Source: Pyrrhosoma nymphula
Lineage: Eukaryota > Arthropoda > Insecta > Odonata > Coenagrionidae
NCBI GenBank assembly: GCA_963573305.1
Contig: OY754332.1
Span: forward strand, 54,287,559-54,351,558
Direction: 5' to 3'
Length of the DNA: 64,000 nt
Each line of letters begins with the position of its first letter. Within the stretch, counting starts at the first letter, position 1. This document shows, in pieces, positions 11,480-22,600 of the stretch. The translations under genes and the position numbers were made by a program. Under the pieces are notes generated by a model. That model worked only from the letters and a program-made list of their open reading frames with translations. It was not told the origin of the DNA and searched no databases.

Positions 11480-11850
11480 ACAAAAGAACTTGAATACGCG
11501 ACTGCCAACTCGTCGGAAGCCGAAAGTAGTAATTGAGGGGAGTAGCTCGAACATGGCTAGAGTTACATTGGGCATCCCACATGGGAGAATTTGCGGTCCT
11601 CTCTATTCCTTGCCGAATTCAAGTTCTAGAACCACCATCACACCCAGGTTTAACGCATACGATGTGGTTATCTGACGAGATATTGCAACAAATGCGTGCA
11701 TTGGGCCTCACTGTTTCTACGAAGAAATGTTTATTTATTGTGTCACGACAGAGGGCTCAAAAAACTCAAAATTCCTGGCTTATAAACATAAATGAATATT
11801 TACACGATAACTTTGAATTCCATGGTATTTAGGGGGATTTACATATTTTA
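11480..11850 (+). pseudogene. LINE reverse transcriptase scrap (R1-like)
   Basis: Two overlapping plus-strand frames share the pieces of one decayed reverse transcriptase. One (11490-11675) has TLGIPHGRICGPLYSL, a worn form of motif B (GVPQGSVLGPLLW), and FNAYDVVI for motif C (YADDVVI). The other (11533-11832) continues with LQQMRALGLTVSTKKCLFIV, typical of the segment after motif C in R1-type elements. At least one frameshift separates them. The active-site Asp pair is degraded. Confidence 0.58.
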
Positions 11851-13450
11851 TTATGAGGATGTAATTTATAAGAAAGGTGACTGAGAAATGTGGCACAAAC
11901 GGCTTCAGCTCGAATATGCTGGGAGTATTTGAAACAAAAGTTGTATATATTTTATTTACAAACTAAATAATGGATAAAAGTGCTCTCTAGGTTAAAATGT
12001 ATTACAAGTGCGTAGAAAGAGAAACAATTTATACAGGGACTACGATTTGAACTGTGAGAGCCTTCTAAGGAACAAGAAAAGCTAATATTACTATAGAAGT
12101 TCACTTGGCGCTTGTTTAAATTTATAACGAAGGGAATAATTTAAGTCCCGCACTGAATCGATGTAACTGGCTATTGAAAGATATAATTTGAGATTTCCTA
12201 TTTCTAGGGAAGGTAGATAGGAATAGAAATAAAATTATTTCTTCCCTCTCACCATTTACGAAAGAAGCAAAGCAGACCGAGATACTAATATGTCAATCTC
12301 ACCTCCTGTTCCATCATTTTCCTGTTATATTTTCTTCATCACATTCTCTCCCTTTCACACGGTGTGTTTTCAAACACTTCTAGCCTTAAGTTCTTTTTAA
12401 CTCTCTCTCTCTCTCTCTCTCTCTAAGAACTTTTGAGTGGATATGAATTACTATATTAGGGAAACATAGTGGCAGAGAATATGGCAGTAGTATCATCATC
12501 AATATCAGATAAATCTAAGAATGATTTACGCAAAGAAAAAGAAAATTTAGATCAAGTAAATCTTGAAAACTCATAGAGGGTCAAAATTATGCTTGCTTTT
12601 GAGGTAAAATGGGGAAACAACAGGTGCATAAACAGGGAGATTCATTGGCTAAATGCAAGGCTTTTTTGAAAAAATAGAGATGGAGAGAAATCCGGCGCTG
12701 ATAATAGCGTAATTTTGAATGTGATAACACAGTACATTTCACTGATTTATTTTTGAACCATCAGTTTTGTAGACTAGTCAATATCATCACCGAAATTTCA
12801 TATAATGATGAGAAACAGTCGATGAAACAGTTATTCATCACTATAATGATTCAACTAAGTCTATAAAATCCGCAGCATTTCTTTATGAGCATAATAAAGT
12901 TTATTAATGTTGAGCCTGAAGACTCCAGTATCAGTTGGTGCTTAATAAAGTAATCCTCATAGACGTGACCTAAGGTGATCTAAGGTAACCCCTATGGTGA
13001 CCAGATTTCTGATCCGCTAAATCGACTAAAACATTCGGTTCTCCCGGAGTATAGGTAATTTTCCATTCGTTCCCCTGATCAAGTGAGCGTCGAAAAGCTC
13101 TTCATGAGTTCTACGCGACTTACTTTTTCTAAACCTAAATTTTTGCAAAACCCTCAAGAGCTTAGGACGTTCTAAATGTAGGAATTAAGGCAATGGAAGA
13201 ATGAAAGATTTGAAATTTGAGGGGAAAGATTACATAATTTTAATGCAAGTTGTAAATAGTTTAGTTTCACTTCTAAAGGATATTTTCATTTACTAGAAAT
13301 GGGAAATTTATAGACAGGTACAAAAAGTATTTTTGCCTATCGTTAGCCTTTCGAGACAAGTACCCCAAAACCGGCACTGCACCAGCCAAACCGGTACGTG
13401 TGGCCATCCTGCTAAAAGTGGAAAGAAGACTTCCGTGGAGTGGCTCCAAT
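11851..13450. other. gene-free stretch with a (CT)12 microsatellite
   Basis: AT-rich DNA with no recognisable gene. A pure CT dinucleotide tract occupies 12401-12424. Confidence 0.5.
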
Positions 13451-13617
13451 GAGACAGATCTTCCGGGTTCTCTTCCACGTGGGTTCATCATTGTAGACGA
13501 AATGTTTCACATTCGTTCCAGTTTGCTTCTTCAAGTCTGAAGTGTCCCCACTAGTCCACTGCGTGAAGCGTCTAAAATGATGAACCCACGCGAAAGAGAA
13601 CACGGAAGACCTGTCTC
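13451..13617. repeat. foldback element with 50-bp inverted arms
   Basis: The left arm at 13451-13500 pairs with 13568-13617, with only about seven mismatches over roughly 50 bases, leaving a 67-base spacer. The shared part includes GTGGGTTCATCATT and its complement. As RNA it would form a long, nearly perfect hairpin. It may be a miniature foldback transposon, a local inverted duplication or a hairpin-RNA source. No flanking target-site duplication is evident. Confidence 0.75.
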
Positions 13618-13719
13618 GCCCTACTCATAGTTCCAAAACATTCAGTAGCTCATAGTACTGTGCTCACACTTGGCAAAAATTCAACCCTTGCCACACTCCC
13701 TCGGGGTGGATCGCCGGGC

Positions 13720-14780
13720 ACGACGCAGGCGTGGACGTAGATTGCAGTGGAGAGCGGCGGAACGGCCACTATTTCGCTCTCAGATTCTCAATGTTCCAAA
13801 TTCCTCCCAAGCGGGAATGGTACGCGGCACAGTCTGCGGCTTGCTCCTCACCGAAGTTGAAAGTCGGCGGGGGAGAGGGACGGAGGGCGGTGGACGGAAG
13901 TAGAACGGTGAAATGCGGAGCCGCCCGCGGGCGGGAGCGAGGAGAGAAAGAGAGATGACAGGTGGGGTGGAGGGAGGGAGAGGGTGGAGGGAGGGAGGGA
14001 TGTTACGGAGAGGGAGAGAGAGGGAGAGAAGAAGGCGCGCCGGGCCGAGGGAAAATGAATGAAGGGCGAGAGAGGAGGAGATGAGATGCAAGACAGAGAG
14101 AGAGAGACTCCTGGTCCCCAGCGAAATCTCCGAGGCATTTCCTTAAGGAAAAAAAGAGTTGAAAAAGGATGACATCTGGATAGCTTTAAGGGAATGGGTG
14201 GGCACTGCATTCCCCCACTCTCCAAATGGGGAAGAAGCGAAGTGAGTAGGTAGGAGCGGGAGGGGGGGGGTCTCTTTTGTCAACTGAGAAGAGTGTAGGA
14301 GAGGATGGAGGTTGGGGGTGTGGGGGGGTCGGCTTGAGAGAGGGGGAGGGCGGAAGGGTTGAAGTGTGGGGGAAAAGATGTCGCGGGGGGCAAGGGCATG
14401 AAAGGGAAGACTGTGTGGGGAGGGAGTCTCTCTCCGGCGCGTTCATTATTCCGCGGGGCCTTGTTCTCATCGGAGAGCGGCTCTGCCCGGCACAATCACC
14501 AGTGCCTCCGAGCTCGGAGGGAGACACACGGGGAGGAGCGAGGCAGGGGGGGGCATTGTTGGGGGGGGAGAAGGAAGGGTCTGGGGACACACCCTTGTCC
14601 TCCCCCCCCCCCTGAGAAGCAAGCGGCGTCCACTGGAGGAGGAGTGTGCTCCCCCGTGATCCCTGTGATCGTCTACGCCGCGGTCGGACCTTCCGCCTCC
14701 GAGCGACGGCGACGCTCTCCAACCCTAAGAAGGGACTTCTCGCCAGTTCATCGCGTTTCTCGACAGAAGCCTTGTGCCCT
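13720..14780. other. GC-rich, purine-biased island
   Basis: The first part is CpG-rich. The middle (13960-14360) is mostly G and A on the plus strand, with GGGAGG-type runs, and 14430-14760 is again CpG-rich. Many long frames are open on both strands, which is what this composition gives by chance. It could be a promoter or first exon region. Several G-runs could form quadruplexes. Confidence 0.4.
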
Positions 14781-14810
14781 CACCACTGGACTGCCTACAG
14801 CTTCCCATCC

Positions 14811-15295
14811 TAGTAATGAAAAATAGACTTCTCCACTTCACTAAATTAAGTGATAAGCCGTGTTTCAACGTCCTTGCGTCTTCTTCGTATTCACTGCCAT
14901 GAAAATTTCAGGTAGACAGGAGTTAGCATGTGCATCTACATAGTATCCTACAACGTGGACTACTTAGGCCATCTCAGCCTTGTAATGAAAAATAGACTTT
15001 GCACTCTCCACTTAACTTAATTCAGTTTGAAAACGTGGTTCGTCTATGCGTCATCTTCGGATACACTACAGTGAACAATTTTCAGGTAGACCCGGAGTTT
15101 ATGTATACATCTACACCGTACCCTACAAAGTGGACTGCTTAGTCCTCCTCATCCTTGTAGTGAAAAATAGCCTTTGCACTCTTCACTTACAGTTACAAAA
15201 CGCATTTCACTGTAAAAGCATCACCTTCGGATACACTGCAGTTCCCATTCTTCAGGTAGACAAGAGTGCACATCTACATGGAACCCCGCTAGCCA
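14811..15295 (+). repeat. diverged tandem repeat, about 175-bp unit, three copies
   Basis: Units begin at 14811, 14981 and 15156, each with a variant of TGTAATGAAAAATAGAC. In the same order each unit contains CTTCGGATACACT, TTCAGGTAGAC and ACATCTACA. Unit lengths are about 170, 175 and 140 bp (the last is truncated). The 30 bases before 14811 resemble the end of a further unit. Copies differ by short indels and substitutions, so the array is old. It may be a minor satellite. Confidence 0.75.
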
Positions 15296-15310
15296 CGTAA
15301 AGGGTGTTAA

Positions 15311-15385
15311 CATAGAGTAAGTACATCTATAATATACTTAATCTACATTCTATACATCTATACTTAGTAATATACTTACTCTATG
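15311..15385. repeat. 13-bp perfect inverted repeat in AT-rich DNA
   Basis: CATAGAGTAAGTA at 15311-15323 is matched by TACTTACTCTATG at 15373-15385. The AT-rich spacer keeps partial pairing, and GGTGTTA-like strings flank both sides. It may be a small inverted-repeat element directly beside the tandem array. Confidence 0.55.
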
Positions 15386-15514
15386 GTGTTACGCAGAGGG
15401 TGAGATTTAACCAATACACACTACATTATATCTGACAATGCTTTTGAAACTACGAATTTTGATTCATTGGCGAAAACCAGCAAATACCAGTCAAAAACAC
15501 CACTCCAAAAACAG

Positions 15515-15580
15515 TCCTCAGGCTCGAACCGAGAAATATTGCATTACAAGCAGACCATTTTACTCCTAGAAAAATTCCTT
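15515..15580 (-). repeat. possible tRNA-derived SINE head (minus strand)
   Basis: The minus strand has CGGTTCGAGCCTGAGG, a good B-box, preceded by a weak A-box (AAATGGTCTGCTTG) at suitable spacing. The rest of the unit is not recognisable. Confidence 0.3.
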
Positions 15581-15734
15581 ATAGCACAAGAGTAATGAAT
15601 GTACCTGAGGGTGACTTGGATGCTAAAACACGCGTTGAAATTAAAATGATTTTCGAAGGTAGAAGATTAGTAGCTATAGAAATAAGATGTTAGTTATGGA
15701 GGTATTATGAAGGTGAAATGGACATCACATTGGA

Positions 15735-15970
15735 AGAAGTCCTGGGGAAAGTTCGAGATAAAAAAGAATAAGAAACAAACTTATTGAACGCGTTTTGTGG
15801 CACAAAAACCTATTGAAAGCAATAATAATAAATAACATTGAAGTGCAAATATATCGACTATGACCAAGGATGGAATGAATCAGAAAAATTGAAAGATGTC
15901 TAAAGGGAGACTTATTTAGGAATATAACCATAATCTGATCGGATGGTGGAGTGGAAAGCTCCAGCAAACC
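15735..15970 (+). pseudogene. possible LINE C-terminal remnant
   Basis: Plus-strand translation gives RNKLIERVLWHKNLLKAI followed by a basic segment ending near a Gly/Ser stretch. This resembles the region after the reverse-transcriptase core of RTE-type elements (a VLRHD..L..ILEG.IEG pattern). Stops and a frameshift interrupt it. The evidence is motif-level only. Confidence 0.3.
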
Positions 15971-15999
15971 GATTTTTGGATTGATGACAGCTTTTTCTG

Positions 16000-18220
16000 A
16001 TGATGGCGATGACAGTGGACAGTTTGTTTCTCAATATCGGGGAAATGTTGGTCAACCGTGTGGAGCTAAATACAGTTGACTCTTACACTGGCCTCCTTCA
16101 ACCGTCATTTCATGGCCTCGCTATCACAACTGACTCTTGCCTGTCTCTCTAATTCCTCCTCCCCCACCTATAAGTATGTCAAATACGCAAGGTTGCCTAT
16201 TCCCTTTGTTTTTGGCTCCGCCGAGGGAAATTCCGAACCCTCATACCCCATGCCAATCCTTACTCCTCCCTTGCAATTTAGACATGCGCCCGATCGCCGT
16301 GGTCTTGTGCGATTCGACCAAGATTTGAAATTGTTGTGCTTCATTAGGTAGCGCAGCATCAGTTTTTTATAGTTCCAGAACTGTCGTCTCACATTTCCCA
16401 AAGATACTAGTAAATCAAGTAAAACAGCACCATTACTTAGCAAACTTAAATTAAATTCGCCTATACTAAGCAAAAATCTTATTCCTTTATGCTCTTATCT
16501 TATTGAATATTTAACGGCGTAGCAGTCGTTGCCAATCGATCGGTACGACGGTCTGTTTTGGTGATTAAAATGCTATTTTTTGCGATTATAATTATTCTAT
16601 TCCGTATTAAACTATGGCAAGTTAAAACCGTTTCCATCAATTCCATATAATAGTAGCACGTCAAAAAAGATAAAATAGGTGTACAAGATGGAGATAAAAA
16701 TGGTTTTCCTTCTTCATCTTTTTACTTTATGAAGGAGAAAAAAACTTCATTCCTGATATTTGCTTTTTTGACACTGGTTTTCAATAATTTTGGAATTATT
16801 TATCCGAGTTCATTTCCGAGGAAGTAGTTCAGTCTTAGTCCGTTCGTGGAACTTCAAACATGTGGTGCATCGGAGAGAGCTCTTCAAGAATTTTATAGGC
16901 TATTACAAAGCGTTACGGGACAAATGTGATTACGGAATTTAACACAGGCGCGTATTTGGAAGATTAGTGATACTTTCATCAATGCCACTCAATACGGTTT
17001 AACGGAAGTAAATGTCTTCCAGTTCAATTGGGAAGATCTTTATCGGGGGCCGCACACCCTCTTCAAAGTCATGAAAAAAACTCCGTGGAAAGTCTCGTCA
17101 ATAAGGGCCCTTGAAGACACGCTAGATTCTGAAGGGCATTTGATGCGTCACCGCGTCTATTGTCATCCCCTTACTGCAGTTTCATCTCCATTACAGGGGA
17201 CACCTTCAGGCTGATATTTTCCAGAATTTCATCAACTGCTCGTCGATCCAAAGATGTCATATGGATGGCCAAATTCTGCAAAAGCTGGCGATACATATCC
17301 TCGAAAACAAGGGGAAAACATAGGAGTTTGAGAGTTGTAGAGGCCGTAGGGGATTCGAATTCACTCTTGTCACGAAGAATATGATTGCACTCCCTCAGAG
17401 TGCCTACTGATTCCAATAGTCACATAAAATTTTCCAGACAGACAGGTACAATTCGCGTCCACAAATAAAAACCGCGGGTATACCTACCCTCTTGAAGTCA
17501 GCAAGAGGAACGTTTAGATGCAAGTTCATTGTTTGCCTTTTCGTTTGTACGAAATGGCCCGACGTTTGAGGAAAGGCATGCACTGCATCTGTCTAGATGG
17601 AATAGAATAAAAAAATGGCATGGAATAAAACATTGGATGACAATGTGAACCAACATTGGGTTGCCTATCACGCAGGTCGTGAAGTGAAAGATGAGTGGTT
17701 TTTTATTACCTTGTTGAACTTTTCCCCGTGAGAAAATGTAACTCTGCGAATGTTTATCTTGCATATTCAATTAAACGAACGGTTACAGCAGCGTGATTTG
17801 TTCGATGAAAAGGTCACCTTCGTCTCCAGATTTATTGTCAACTTAAAAATGCCCTGTCAAATGCCTCTTAGTGTCATTAACCACCCGCCGCCAAGGGACG
17901 GGTCGCCGGGGACTTGAGGCTTGGAGTTCAAGCGAGGGTCTCGGCAGGTCCGCGTTAATGAGGGTTAGCCCCTCTGTGCGCTATCTTAACGACTTGAAGC
18001 GGAAGAAAATTTCCCAAGGCTACCAATAAAGCTCTCAAGCTGTTGAATGAATTATTTTACTCCTATCACATTTATTTGAGCATTATCATTAGTCATTTTC
18101 ATGTATTTTATTCATGCTATGCGTGAATGAGTATTATACAGTAACGGAGACAAAATATTATACGAACATATATCGCTAAATATGAAAAAATGAGCATAAA
18201 TCTGTTTGAACGTAAGTGAT
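16000..18220. other. no recognisable gene
   Basis: Frames of 60-100 codons occur (16076-16351, 17171-17416, 16168-16473) but none has motifs I recognise. A short GC-richer block at 17880-18010 has no visible gene. Confidence 0.4.
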
Positions 18221-18224
18221 TGAG

Positions 18225-18305
18225 GACTTAAAATTTCGAGCCTACTTTTTTACTCCCTACTTCTACCTTAAGCACGCTATCCACTGAGCGGCGGTGCAGT
18301 GACTA
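18225..18305 (-). repeat. tRNA-like SINE head, decayed (minus strand)
   Basis: The minus strand reads GCTCAGTGGATAGCGTGC, close to a tRNA D-arm/A-box. It is followed about 35 bases later by TAGGCTCGAAATTTT, a worn B-box. No complete cloverleaf remains. Confidence 0.4.
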
Positions 18306-18367
18306 GTCTCCCGGCTTTTCTACAACTATATAATTTAAAAAAAATGGAGTTTCATGGTTTAAGAAAC

Positions 18368-18776
18368 ACTATGAATCTCTAAAATCAATGGTCTGCGAGT
18401 TTACTTCGTAGAATGAATGCATTTTAGTTAAAATGAAAACTTGGTTATATTCTACACAATTTTATTAATAACACTACCGGTTTCGACCTTTTCAGGTCAT
18501 TCTCAAGTGTTACAATATTTGAAAACAGACAGGGCGGTATATATATGTTGGTATCACATTGGTTGAACGGGGGGGGGGAACTTCAAGGACAGTGGTGGTT
18601 AGAAGGCTATGAAAATCTGGGGGGGAGAGGGAAGGGAAGGTCAAAAAAGGAAGGTTGGCCGGCAAACAGCTGGTGGCGACAGAATGACCTGAAAAGGTCG
18701 AAACCGGTCGTGTTATTAATAAAATTGTGTAGAATATAACCAAGTTTTCATTTTAACTAAAATACTATGAATCTCT
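18368..18776. mobile_element. inverted-repeat element with 83-bp arms; possible Penelope-type ends
   Basis: Arms at 18421-18503 and 18681-18763 are inverted copies with a single mismatch. The 177-base centre is unrelated to them. The 13-bp string ACTATGAATCTCT occurs at 18368-18380 and again at 18764-18776, directly after the right arm, so the unit may be 18381-18763 with a 13-bp target-site duplication. Each arm, read outward, contains GACC-UGAAAA-GGUC followed by GAAACCGG: a short stem-loop next to a GAAAC box, as in hammerhead ribozymes of Penelope-like retroelements. The preceding CUGANGA box is not intact. It carries no protein frame. It could instead be a non-autonomous DNA element. Confidence 0.7.
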
Positions 18777-19114
18777 GTTGAAGGAGTTGGGCAATTTTCA
18801 TTAATTACGGCAAGTTGATATTAACCTTCAGTGCTATTACTCAGGCCCGTTGCTGTGAGCTTTTTATCGTTTTTGGTACCCTCTCAACTTATTTAATATT
18901 GCAATTTGAAGTTTCGGCACTTATTCATATCCAAATATAGGCAGTTGGCTAGATTTTACCATTTGTATTCAGAATAAAAATTTGAATATTATAAGGTGCG
19001 ACAAAATGGCTATCAGCATTTAGAAACGTGTCAAAAGTATTTTAATCATGGTTTACCATGTCTCACATGTGGAATGGATGCTTTGGTAATGAATGTGTCA
19101 GAAGTAGCGTACTT

Positions 19115-19335
19115 TATGGTTGAGAAGGATGGCTGAGAGTCGAAAGACCAAGCAGATTTATAATGGAGGAATAATAGTTGTGAAAGGAAGTGGTAGATCG
19201 AGAAAGTCATTGGCGAATGTGGTTTTACAGACTAGTAACAGGATGATTGCTAGTGGTCTCAAGAGCAGAAGAGCATCATGTAGGAAGCAATGCGTGAATG
19301 CGACGGAGGCAAAGACGTTATAAAAAGATAGGATA
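19115..19335 (+). pseudogene. possible LINE C-terminal tail
   Basis: A 67-codon frame (19120-19323) reads as a basic protein with GSGRSRKSLANVV and then SRRASCRKQCVNATEAKTL. This resembles the last part of some non-LTR reverse transcriptases (a GRPR run followed by a Cys and Asp/Glu-Ala segment). The region at 595-900 on the other strand shows the same order. No polymerase motifs are nearby, so this is a tail only if it is real. Confidence 0.35.
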
Positions 19336-19574
19336 ATATGAAATATTTTATTAAAGCAATGCCAGTTTCCTTGGCCCTACGTCAATAATTTAACTTTCAA
19401 TTAATAATTTTGACTACGCTTTAGCCCTTTCCAACTCCTTGGTTTTAATACACTTATAAAAGTACGTATATAAGTTTTTGTAAGTCTCCTTTTGACGTGT
19501 TGCTTTGTTTTTCAAGTGTATCGGTATATTATTTGTGCATGTGCACCGTCGACGAGAGCGTTATATACCACGAG

Positions 19575-19651
<77 letters not shown>
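19575..19651. repeat. (TA)n microsatellite
   Basis: An almost pure TA dinucleotide tract of about 75 bases. It is the integration neighbourhood of the full-length LINE that follows. Confidence 0.95.
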
Positions 19652-19653
<2 letters not shown>

Positions 19654-19666
19654 ATATATACATATA
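19646..19666. repeat. target-site duplication, 3' side of the LINE
   Basis: This 21-bp string is identical to 22999-23019 on the other side of the LINE. Because it is AT-rich its chance similarity is higher than usual, but the exact match at both element ends supports a true duplication. Confidence 0.8.
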
Positions 19667-22600
19667 TCCATCATTCATTCATTACAGTAATCTACCGGTT
19701 AGAGGTAGGTTGTGATGAAAGTCAGAGAATATCCAGCGAACTCTTACACGTTCTGTGCCCTTTCTACCTCTTGTATTTCTTCCTTCATCTCAGCATAAGT
19801 CCTACCTTTCTTCATCCCGTCCATAAAACCGATTCTCTTCCTTCCCCTTCCCCGCTTACCCAACATCCTTCCCTCTATCACGACCTTCAGCAAACCATTG
19901 TCCCTCATTACCCCTTCCAGCCACCTACCCTGCCTTCCCCTAATCTCATCTATAAGTTTCCTCTCCTCGCCCACCATGTCAAGCACTTCCTCATTTGTCT
20001 TCCTTTCCGTCCAACGCACCTTCTCCATCCTCCTCCACACCCACATCTCAAAAGCCTTCAGCCTATTTTCGTCTTCCTTTCTCAAGGTCCACGTTTCTGC
20101 CCCATACAACGCCACACTCCATATCAAGCTCTTCACTAGCCTCTTTTTTACATCCTTACTTAAGGTCCCCGTCATCAGCTCCCTTCTATTATTGAACGCT
20201 TCCTTCGCTAGCGCTATTCTCCTCCTAATGTCTTTGCTACTATGTCCTCTTTCTTCTAGCGTACTACCCAAGTAATTAAATTGTTCAACTTGCTCCAGTT
20301 TGTGACTTCCTACTCTTATCACCAGCTTCGCTTTCTTTGTCCTAGAGAATCTCATTACTTTTGTTTTCCTATTATTTATCTTCATTCCGTATTTCTCACA
20401 CTGCTTTTCCAGTGCATCTACTAAAGTTTGAAGTCCTTTCGATGACCGACTCACCAACGCCTGGTCATCTGCGAATCTAACCGACTTTATCCACTGGCCT
20501 CCTACTTTCATTCCCACGTCTAGCTCATCCCATGCCTCTCTTACCATTTCCTCAGCATAGATGTTAAAAAGTAAAGGCGACAACGGGCACCCTTGCCGCA
20601 CCCCGCGACCTATAACTGCCCACCCTGATTCACCGTCCGCTACCCTTACATGAGCCCTCTGCCCCATATATAAGTTTCGGATGAGTCTCCTATCACGCCA
20701 ATCTATTCCTATTTTCCCCAGTATCTGCATTAGTTTCTCCCAGTTTACTCTGTCAAACGCCTTTTCGAAATCTACAAAACAAGCGAAAACATCCTGATTA
20801 TGCTCTATGTTTCTATCTATAAGTGTCCTCATTACCGCAATCGCATCTCTGGTTCCCCTCCCCTTCCTAAACCCAAATTGGTCATCGCCTAAATAGCACT
20901 TTGCTCTGCTCTCCAACCTTCTATTTAGTATTCTAAGCAACACTTTTGCTGCGTGCGAAATTAAACTGATTGTTCTATACTCCTCGCATTCTGACGCTTT
21001 CTTCTTCTTCGGGATAGGTATTAATACTGTTTTCACGAAATCCTCTGGCCATACTCCTTCCTCGTAGATCCTGCGAATAAGTTCGAAAAACGATTTTCTC
21101 CCCCTACTACCTAGATTCATCAGTAGCTCCGAAGGTAGGTTATCGGTTCCCACGGCTTTTCTACCCTTCATCTCTCTTAGTGCCCTCTCTATTTCACTCT
21201 CAAGTAACTCTGGTCCGAGGTTATCTTTATCTATTGTTCCTTCGTCCTCTAGATCTAGGCTAAGGGGTCTATTCTCGCTGTCATATAGCTCCTCTACGTA
21301 TTCTCTCCACCTTTCTTGGATATCTTCCTGTTCGATTAATATCTTTCCTGTTTTGTCCTTAACCTTTGGTATCGCTTGACCTCTCTTACCACCCGATAAC
21401 ATTTTCACCTTGGCGTACAAAGCGCCCACTTCCCCCTCCTCCTGCATCTTTTCCATTTGCTCACATTGTCCCTTCCACCAGTTTTCTTTTGCCCGATTGG
21501 TCACTCGCCTGAGTTTATTATTCAATTCCTTGTACTTCCTCTTCCCTACGTCGGTGTTCACGTTTTTCCATATCCTTCTCTCCTCCATTTTCTTTATCAT
21601 TTCTTCTGTAACCCACTGCTTCTTAACTCTCTTCTTTTCCACCGTTCCTATTGTTTTCTCTGCCGCTCTTGCGATGCCTGTTTTTATAACCTCCCATCTC
21701 TTCTCTATGGTTCCCATCCGCTTCTCTTCACCTATGTTCTTTTCTACTAGCTCTTGGTATTCCCTCCTTTTCAACCCTTTCAATGCTTCAAGGTTCCACC
21801 TCTTTATCTTCCTACCTTTACAAAGCCTTTTGAATCTAACTTCACACTTCATCATCACTAAGTTATGATCCGAGTCCGCATCCGACCCTGGATAGCTACG
21901 AGAGTTTTTTACACTGTTCCTAAATCTCTGCCTCACCATTATATAATCAATTTGGTATCTCCCAGTGTCACCCGGCATTTTCCATGTGTACCTACGCCTG
22001 GGGTGATGTTTAAACCAAGTGTTTGTCATTACTAATTTATTTCTTCTACAAAATTCAACTGCCTTTTCCCCGCGAAAATTTCTTCTTCCTAGCCCAAACC
22101 CTCCTACTTCTAATCCGTCCCTCCCTTCTCCCACCACTGCATTCCAGTCACCCATCACTATCAGGTTTTTCTTCCCCGGCACTTCTCTAATTATTTCTTC
22201 TACTTGCTCGTACACCTCTTCCACCTCTTCCTCCCTATGGTTGCTCGTAGGCATGTATACCTGGACCAGTACGAAATTCGTCGGGCGTGCTTTTATTTCT
22301 ACCACTAGTATCCTGTCGTTCACCTGTTCAATGTTTACCACCCTCAGTCCCAACTTTGTGTTCAGTACCATGCCTACCCCCCGTTGACTCTCATCTCCCC
22401 CACTATAGATCACCCTGTAGTTATCACTCCAATAGTCCCCGCTATCCTTCCATCTAACCTCGCACAATCCCAAAGCATCTATTTTTCCTTTTTCCATTTC
22501 CTGCTTAATATTTTCAAGCTTCCCGGCCCTCATCATGGTCCTTACGTTCCAAGTTCCTATTTTTACCATTGTTTTCCTCCTCCTCTTCCTCTTTTTCTTC

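Noticed and set aside
13670..14826. Frames of up to 178 codons in the purine-rich island
   Set aside because: Low-complexity composition, open on both strands, no motif.
19492..20139. 215-codon plus-strand frame with a Tyr-Ile repeat
   Set aside because: It reads through the TA microsatellite and then antisense to the RTE gene.
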